From positions 392,946,403-393,010,402 of the forward strand of contig NC_073302.1 in the NCBI RefSeq assembly GCF_027595985.1: 64,000 nt of DNA, in the 5' to 3' direction. The notes beneath the pieces are model-generated. The model had not been told where the DNA came from, did not search any database, and saw only the letters and a list, made by a program, of their open reading frames with translations. This DNA is from Sorex araneus. Its lineage: Eukaryota; Chordata; Mammalia; Eulipotyphla; Soricidae. Shown in pieces: positions 58,391 through 64,000 of this stretch. A program made the translations under genes and the position numbers. The number at the start of each line of letters is the position of its first letter. Position 1 is the stretch's first letter.

Positions 58391-58974
58391 CCGCAAAAAA
58401 AAAAAACTGAAGATAACTGCTAATCTTACAAAGCCTATACAACATTCAATATATCACATGTTGGAGAAAAGTGTTAATTTTTACTAATAAGTGACAATGA
58501 AGTATATAGCGTTCTACTCTCTTCTGCTCCTGGTTAGAATATCAAAAAAATTCTTGGTAAATGAACTTGCAGAAATATCATTTACAGTATCTGTAACTTT
58601 TGGTATATTTAATGTATTCATATCAGGCTGAAAAAAATAGCAATCGTATAAAGGGTTTTTGGCATATCCAAAAACAGTAACAAGAAGTCTCACAATGGAG
58701 ACGTTACTGTTGCCCTCTTGAGCAAATCAATGAACAACGGGAGGAGAGTGCAGTGCATATAAAGGGTGGCTGTGAATTTCCTAAAATATTGCAACAGTCG
58801 TGGTTCAAAGTCACTGTCATTTCAAAGTGAAATTTTATTTAAATAGAAAACAATTCTTAAAACTATACTTGAGCATCAGAAGCCCTTTATATAAGAATCA
58901 TAAAACTACTATGTAAAGTGTAAGACTTATATCCAAGGACAGAAAAAAACAGAGGCCCACTTGGAAGCCTACCA
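58391..58974. other. Intergenic, mostly unassigned
   Basis: Contains a fragment of type 2 SINE tail at 58662-58760 (ggcatatccaaaaacagtaa, gcaaatcaatgaacaacggg). The rest is AT-rich and unassigned. Confidence 0.6.
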
Positions 58975-59390
58975 CAAGTATGTGTGTGGGGCAGGGACCT
59001 GTAGGGCAATTAGAATAGAGAGGGGACCACTATAACAATAATAGTTGGAAATAATCACGCCGAACAAGAACTGAGCGCTGGAAGTGGGTCTAGAGATATG
59101 CACAATAACATTTCGGTATCTATTGCAGGCCATAATGCCCAAAAGGAGAGAGACAGAGACAGAGAGAGAGAGAGAGAGAGAGAGGAGAAGAGAGAGAGAG
59201 AACAAAGAAAAGTGCCTGCCTTAGAGGTGGGGGGGTTTTGGGAGATCATGAGGGTAACTGTGGACATTGGTGGTGGGAAACATGACACATGCAGTGAAGG
59301 GGCATTACTGGAATATTATATGACTAAAACCCAATCATGAACAACTCATAACTGTATATATCATGAGTTTAATTAAAAAAGCATGAAAAT
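58975..59390 (+). repeat. Recurrent caataaa-type repeat, near complete
   Basis: About 415 bases with blocks gaatagagaggggaccacta, aacaagaactgagcgctgg, ccataatgcccaaaaggaga, a (GA)n run at 59151-59200, gacattggtggtgggaaa and gactaaaacccaatcatgaa. Same block order as 11950-12365. Confidence 0.7.
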
Positions 59391-59469
59391 TTTTACAAAT
59401 AAAAACAGAAGCAAAAGAAAAAGACTACCATGTAAGGCAAGAAGTATTTCTGTGTTAACAAAACCAGAT

Positions 59470-60379
<910 letters not shown>

Positions 60380-60383
60380 GGTG

Positions 60384-60550
60384 GCAGAGTGGCAGTAATA
60401 CAACTATTATCGGTGAAAATGAGTTTATACGGCTTAAGCTTTGTGAGAATGCCAGATGACTGGTTTCAGTCATACAGTGTCTCAGATGCAGGAGGAGGCG
60501 CTCAGCAGGCACCCTGCAACCGTTTATTAGCAAAAACCCAACAGGACAGC
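60384..60550. other. Unassigned stretch between PCNA copy and LINE-1
   Basis: On the minus strand it reads gctaataaacggttgcaggg and continues CG-containing for 60 bases, which could be the end of an LTR. This is only a suggestion; no family was recognised. Confidence 0.3.
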
Positions 60551-60812
60551 AGACACTAGGCTGATATAAACAAATGACATAAAATGCTGAAAGAAAAAAA
60601 TTGTCAACCAAAAATAATCCGCTCAAAAACAAAAAAAAAAAAAAAAATAATCCGCTCAGCAGAGCTGTTCTTCAGAAATGAAGACTTTTCCAGACCCACA
60701 AAAGCTGAGTTAATGCACTACTTTATAAGAAAACTGAAAGAAATTCTTCAAGATGAAATGAAGAAATATTTTAAGGAACATGAGGACACACAGAAACCTA
60801 TAATACATTAGT
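60550..60812 (+). mobile_element. LINE-1 fragment upstream of ORF2, old
   Basis: Blocks aaatgctgaaagaaaaaaat, tgtcaaccaaaaataatccg, agacttttccagacccacaa and gaaattcttcaagatgaaat match the segment that precedes ORF2 in old mammalian LINE-1. An A-run and short duplication (ataatccgctca twice, 60617 and 60647) interrupt it. Confidence 0.7.
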
Positions 60813-60827
60813 AAAGCTAAGTATGTA

Positions 60828-61080
60828 GTCACTGTCACTGTCACTGTCATCCCGTTGCTCTTCGATTTGCTTGAGTGGGCACCAGTCACGTCTCCATTCT
60901 GAGACTTGTTGTTACTATTTTTGGCATATTGAATATGCCACGGGTAGCTTGCCAGGCTCTGCCATGGGGGCGGGATACTCTGGGTAGCTTGCCAAGCTCT
61001 CCGAGAGGAACGGAGGAATTGAACCCAGGTCGGCTGCGTACAAGGCAAAGGCCCTACTTGCTGTGCCATCGCTCCAGCCC
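60828..61080 (-). repeat. Type 2 SINE, complete
   Basis: Tail cactgtcactgtcactgtca, body ttgcttgagtgggcaccagt, ggcatattgaatatgccacg and ctctccgagaggaacggagg, then the tRNA-like head ending gccatcgctccagccc. Inserted in the LINE-1. Confidence 0.88.
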
Positions 61081-61960
61081 AATATTATCTTTAATATGAA
61101 ATAAGTTTAGTAAGAAAGAAGAAATATGTATACTTATGCATAATTAAGGAAAAAAGATTTTAATGCTACCTCAAATGTATTCATGCACTATGATAAAACT
61201 GATATCTTTACTGTATATTGATTTCTGGAAAGAAAGAGGTTATTTCTAATGTTCCAAAGGTTACACTGTATTAAGGCCTTATTCCCAATTTATTATTTTA
61301 AATTGGGCCAAAGAATAGCAATTAAGTGGTTCATTAAATTTTCCAGTATGGAGCAATTCAAGTTGTCCACCATAATAAAAAAGTACTTCTAAATAAGAAT
61401 ATATGGGCAACTTCATATTTCAGTTATGCTAGGTTTATTTTTCCTAACTATTTTATTATATATTGCAGCTATAAAAATTAGAATTCTATGATATAATCTA
61501 TTACCCACATTAAGTATGTAGTCAGAATCAGAATATTCTAATACTGTAATAAGGTGATGTGTTAACTACTTGACTATAGTATAAAGTTTAAAGACTAGAA
61601 ATATTCAAAATATTATAGTATGTTAATACAAAATGTGAAAGAAGTGGATTTTAATATCAGAAACAAAAGGGACTAAATGATTGGAGTTTTTGTATAGATA
61701 CATAGATATATATCTGTAAATATATATGTATGGAGAGAAATATTATTGAAATAGATTTTCAGATAGATTGTTAGACACCAGAGGAATAGTGCAGTGAGTA
61801 AGGCACTTACCTTGCAAGTAGCCAGCCCTGGTTCCATCATAGCACAACATATGGTCCCCCCAGCACTGCCAGTAGTGATTACTAAGCACAGAAACAAGAA
61901 TAAATCCTGAGAATTTAATCCTATACTAAGTTGCTCCCCAGGTAGGAAACTTCTTTATCT
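61081..61960 (+). other. AT-rich stretch, perhaps diverged LINE-1
   Basis: It lies between two LINE-1 pieces and is AT-rich in the way the segment before ORF2 is, but I see no firm block matches. A diverged SINE occupies 61776-61915 (caccagaggaatagtgcagt, tatggtccccccagcactgc). Confidence 0.45.
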
Positions 61961-64000
61961 TCTACTTTCCAATAATTCTTTCTTTTTTCTTTTTTTTAAA
62001 GTAAGTCTTAAGCACCACTAGGTGATGCCCCTAAACCAATATAGATTGTATTTATAAGATACAGATATGTATACTTCATCACAACTACAAACCAAAAACA
62101 CTCATTGTTAATAAAATATGGGAATCAAAACAAATCATTATGGGGAAACTCACCAATTACAAGTGTAGATAACAAGAAAGGGGAATAAACAAGGTAAATT
62201 AAAGCAACAGAGAACAATAAAACAATGAGATTGTATTAATAAATTCTCACATAAGAATACTCATTCTAAACGTAAATTGATTTAGTTCTCCAGTCATTCA
62301 TGGCATAGAATGGATAAAAATATAACAATAAGAACCAACAACTTATTGTTAATGAGATCATTGTTAATAAGATTTATTTCAGTATTAAGGACAAAAGATA
62401 GAAAAAGATAATCCACTCAAGTAGAAACTAAAAGAGATTAGGCCTAGCTATACTCTCAGGAAAAAGAAACTTTGAAACAAAAATATAATAATAAAGGCAT
62501 TAAATAATATAACAATATGTAAAATATATAACAATACAACATTGATACAAATGTATCTAAATGGGGTTAATTTAGAACAAGCAATAATAAAACAATTACA
62601 AAAGAAAGCATAACTAGTATTAAATATAAGAGCAAATATTAAGCAAATATTAAGATATAAAGAGAAAAACAGTGCGTTAAGAGCAGGGGACTTCAGTCAT
62701 AACAACATCTAGATCATCTTGTCAGAAAAATCAACAAACAGTGGACTTGAACTATATTCTTTAGACCAAACGGGTTAACAGACATGTGAACGTTCCATCT
62801 AATGGTACATTCTTCTCAAGTAAACATGAAACATTATGATAGCTCATAGGATAAACAAATCATAAACATGCCTCAGCAAAATTAAGAAAATTGAGATCTT
62901 ATGACATTTTTCTTTCCAATTACTGTGATAGCAAAGGATATCAACAATAGGAAAAAGCTGAAGAATAAAGTAGAAATAAAAAGAATCAGTCTTGATCAGC
63001 AAAGATTTAAAAAATTAGAGAATTTAAAAAAATTATATTAAAACATGAAAATGCAAACAAATATGCGAAAACCTAAAAGATAGAGCAAAAGCAGTTTTGT
63101 TTTGCTAGTAAAAAATATTTGGACTATGGGACTGGAGCAATAGTACGGCCATTAAGTCTCTTGCCTTGCATACTGCCAGCCTGGATTTAATCTCTGGTAC
63201 CCCTTTTTGTCCCCAAAGTCCATTCAGGATTGGTCCCTGAGCACAGAGTCAGGAGTAAACCCTGAGCACAGAGCCAGGAGTAAGCTCTGAGAACAGCTGG
63301 GTGTGGCCCAACTCCCCACCAAAATTTGAACCACACCGGCAGAACCAGGGCTCACTATTGGCAGGATACAGGGGTCAGTGCTGAGGACCAAACCTGAGTT
63401 GGCTAGGTGCAAGGCAAGTACCTAAGCCTCTGTGCTATCTCTCCAGCCCTTTGTGAAAGCAGTTCTGGAAGGGATGTTAATAAAGACTAAGCACCTACAT
63501 TAAGAAACAAGAAAAATCTCAAATAAACAGCGTAATTATATGGTTCAAGGAACTAGGAAACGAAAAACAAAGTAGGCCCAAAGTTAGCAGCAGGAAGGAA
63601 ATAACAGAGATTGGAACGGAAATAAATAGAGATCAGAACAACAATGGAAAAAGAGATCAACTTAACTAAGAGCTGTCTTTTAAAATAGATAAACAAAATT
63701 AACAAAACCTCAGTGAGGCTGAAAAATGAAAAAGAAATTAGAATAAATAACATTAGGTGCAAAAGAGGGAACTTAAAAACTAATTCCACAAAAATGCAGA
63801 AGTTCACAGGGACTAATATAAATTATATGCCTACATATTAGAGATCCTAGCTATGGATAGATTCCTAGAAACATATACCTGAAAAAGACAGAGTCAGGAA
63901 GAATAGAAAATATCAATAGACCAATTGTGAGTAAGGAGATTAAATCAGTGATTAAAAGAAAAACAAAACAAAACTTCCCAACAAAGAAAAGCCTGGGACC
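61960..64000 (+). mobile_element. LINE-1 ORF2 region (endonuclease to early RT), old
   Basis: Ordered LINE-1 ORF2 blocks: aaacgtaaattgatttagtt, ccagtcattcatggcataga, acttgaactatattctttag, cctacattaagaaacaagaa, cccaaagttagcagcaggaa, aaataaatagagatcagaac and, at the window edge, aacaaagaaaagcctgggac. Many stops and indels make it dead. It continues beyond the window. Two SINE pieces interrupt it at 63128-63450. Confidence 0.82.
63128..63450 (+). repeat. Two facing SINE copies inside LINE-1
   Basis: 63128-63305 is a forward type 1 SINE (gactggagcaatagtacggc ... gctgggtgtggcccaac), with the caggagtaa block duplicated. 63330-63450 is a reverse copy ending ctatctctccagccc. Together they could form an inverted-repeat hairpin. 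Confidence 0.7.

Overview
This is mammalian nuclear DNA, almost certainly from a shrew (Sorex or a close relative). The evidence is a tRNA-derived SINE present in dozens of copies; its head reads gggctggagcgatagcac and its body ends tgacccaaaaagcaaaa. I know this element from shrew genomic sequence. The species call is from memory of that repeat, not from a search.

The only functional gene I can support is ABCB1 (MDR1, P-glycoprotein), on the + strand. The window opens in intron 8 and holds coding exons 9 to 28 (human numbering), the stop codon at 55383-55385 and the 3' UTR, to about 55815. All 20 exons are in frame, all introns have GT-AG ends, and 18 of the 20 exons match the human exon length exactly. 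The differences are exon 16 (linker, 4 codons shorter) and exon 18 (extracellular loop, 1 codon longer). Exons 9-15 encode the end of transmembrane domain 1 and nucleotide-binding domain 1, exon 16 the linker, exons 17-24 transmembrane domain 2, and exons 25-28 nucleotide-binding domain 2. Every ATP-site motif is intact in both halves, so the gene looks functional. ABCB1 was told apart from its paralogue ABCB4 by the linker and exon 18 sequences.

The introns (up to 9.1 kb) are packed with repeats: young SINEs with clear target-site duplications, a second SINE type with the same head but a different body and a microsatellite-like tail, a recurrent element ending in caataaa, older LINE-1, L2, MIR, hAT and MaLR pieces, and an 810-base CCTT/CCCT tract in intron 19. 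Intron 25 holds three repeat structures I cannot name.

From about 55816 to 64000 the window is downstream of ABCB1 (in other mammals this interval leads towards ABCB4). I see no functional gene there. It holds a decayed PCNA processed pseudogene (minus strand, about 59470-60379), a second processed retrocopy of unknown parentage (about 57994-58390), and pieces of what may be one old LINE-1 split by these insertions.

I found no new genetic system. The most interesting items are the relationship between the second SINE type and a longer GC-rich element, the unnamed repeats of intron 25, and shrew-specific changes in the P-glycoprotein linker.
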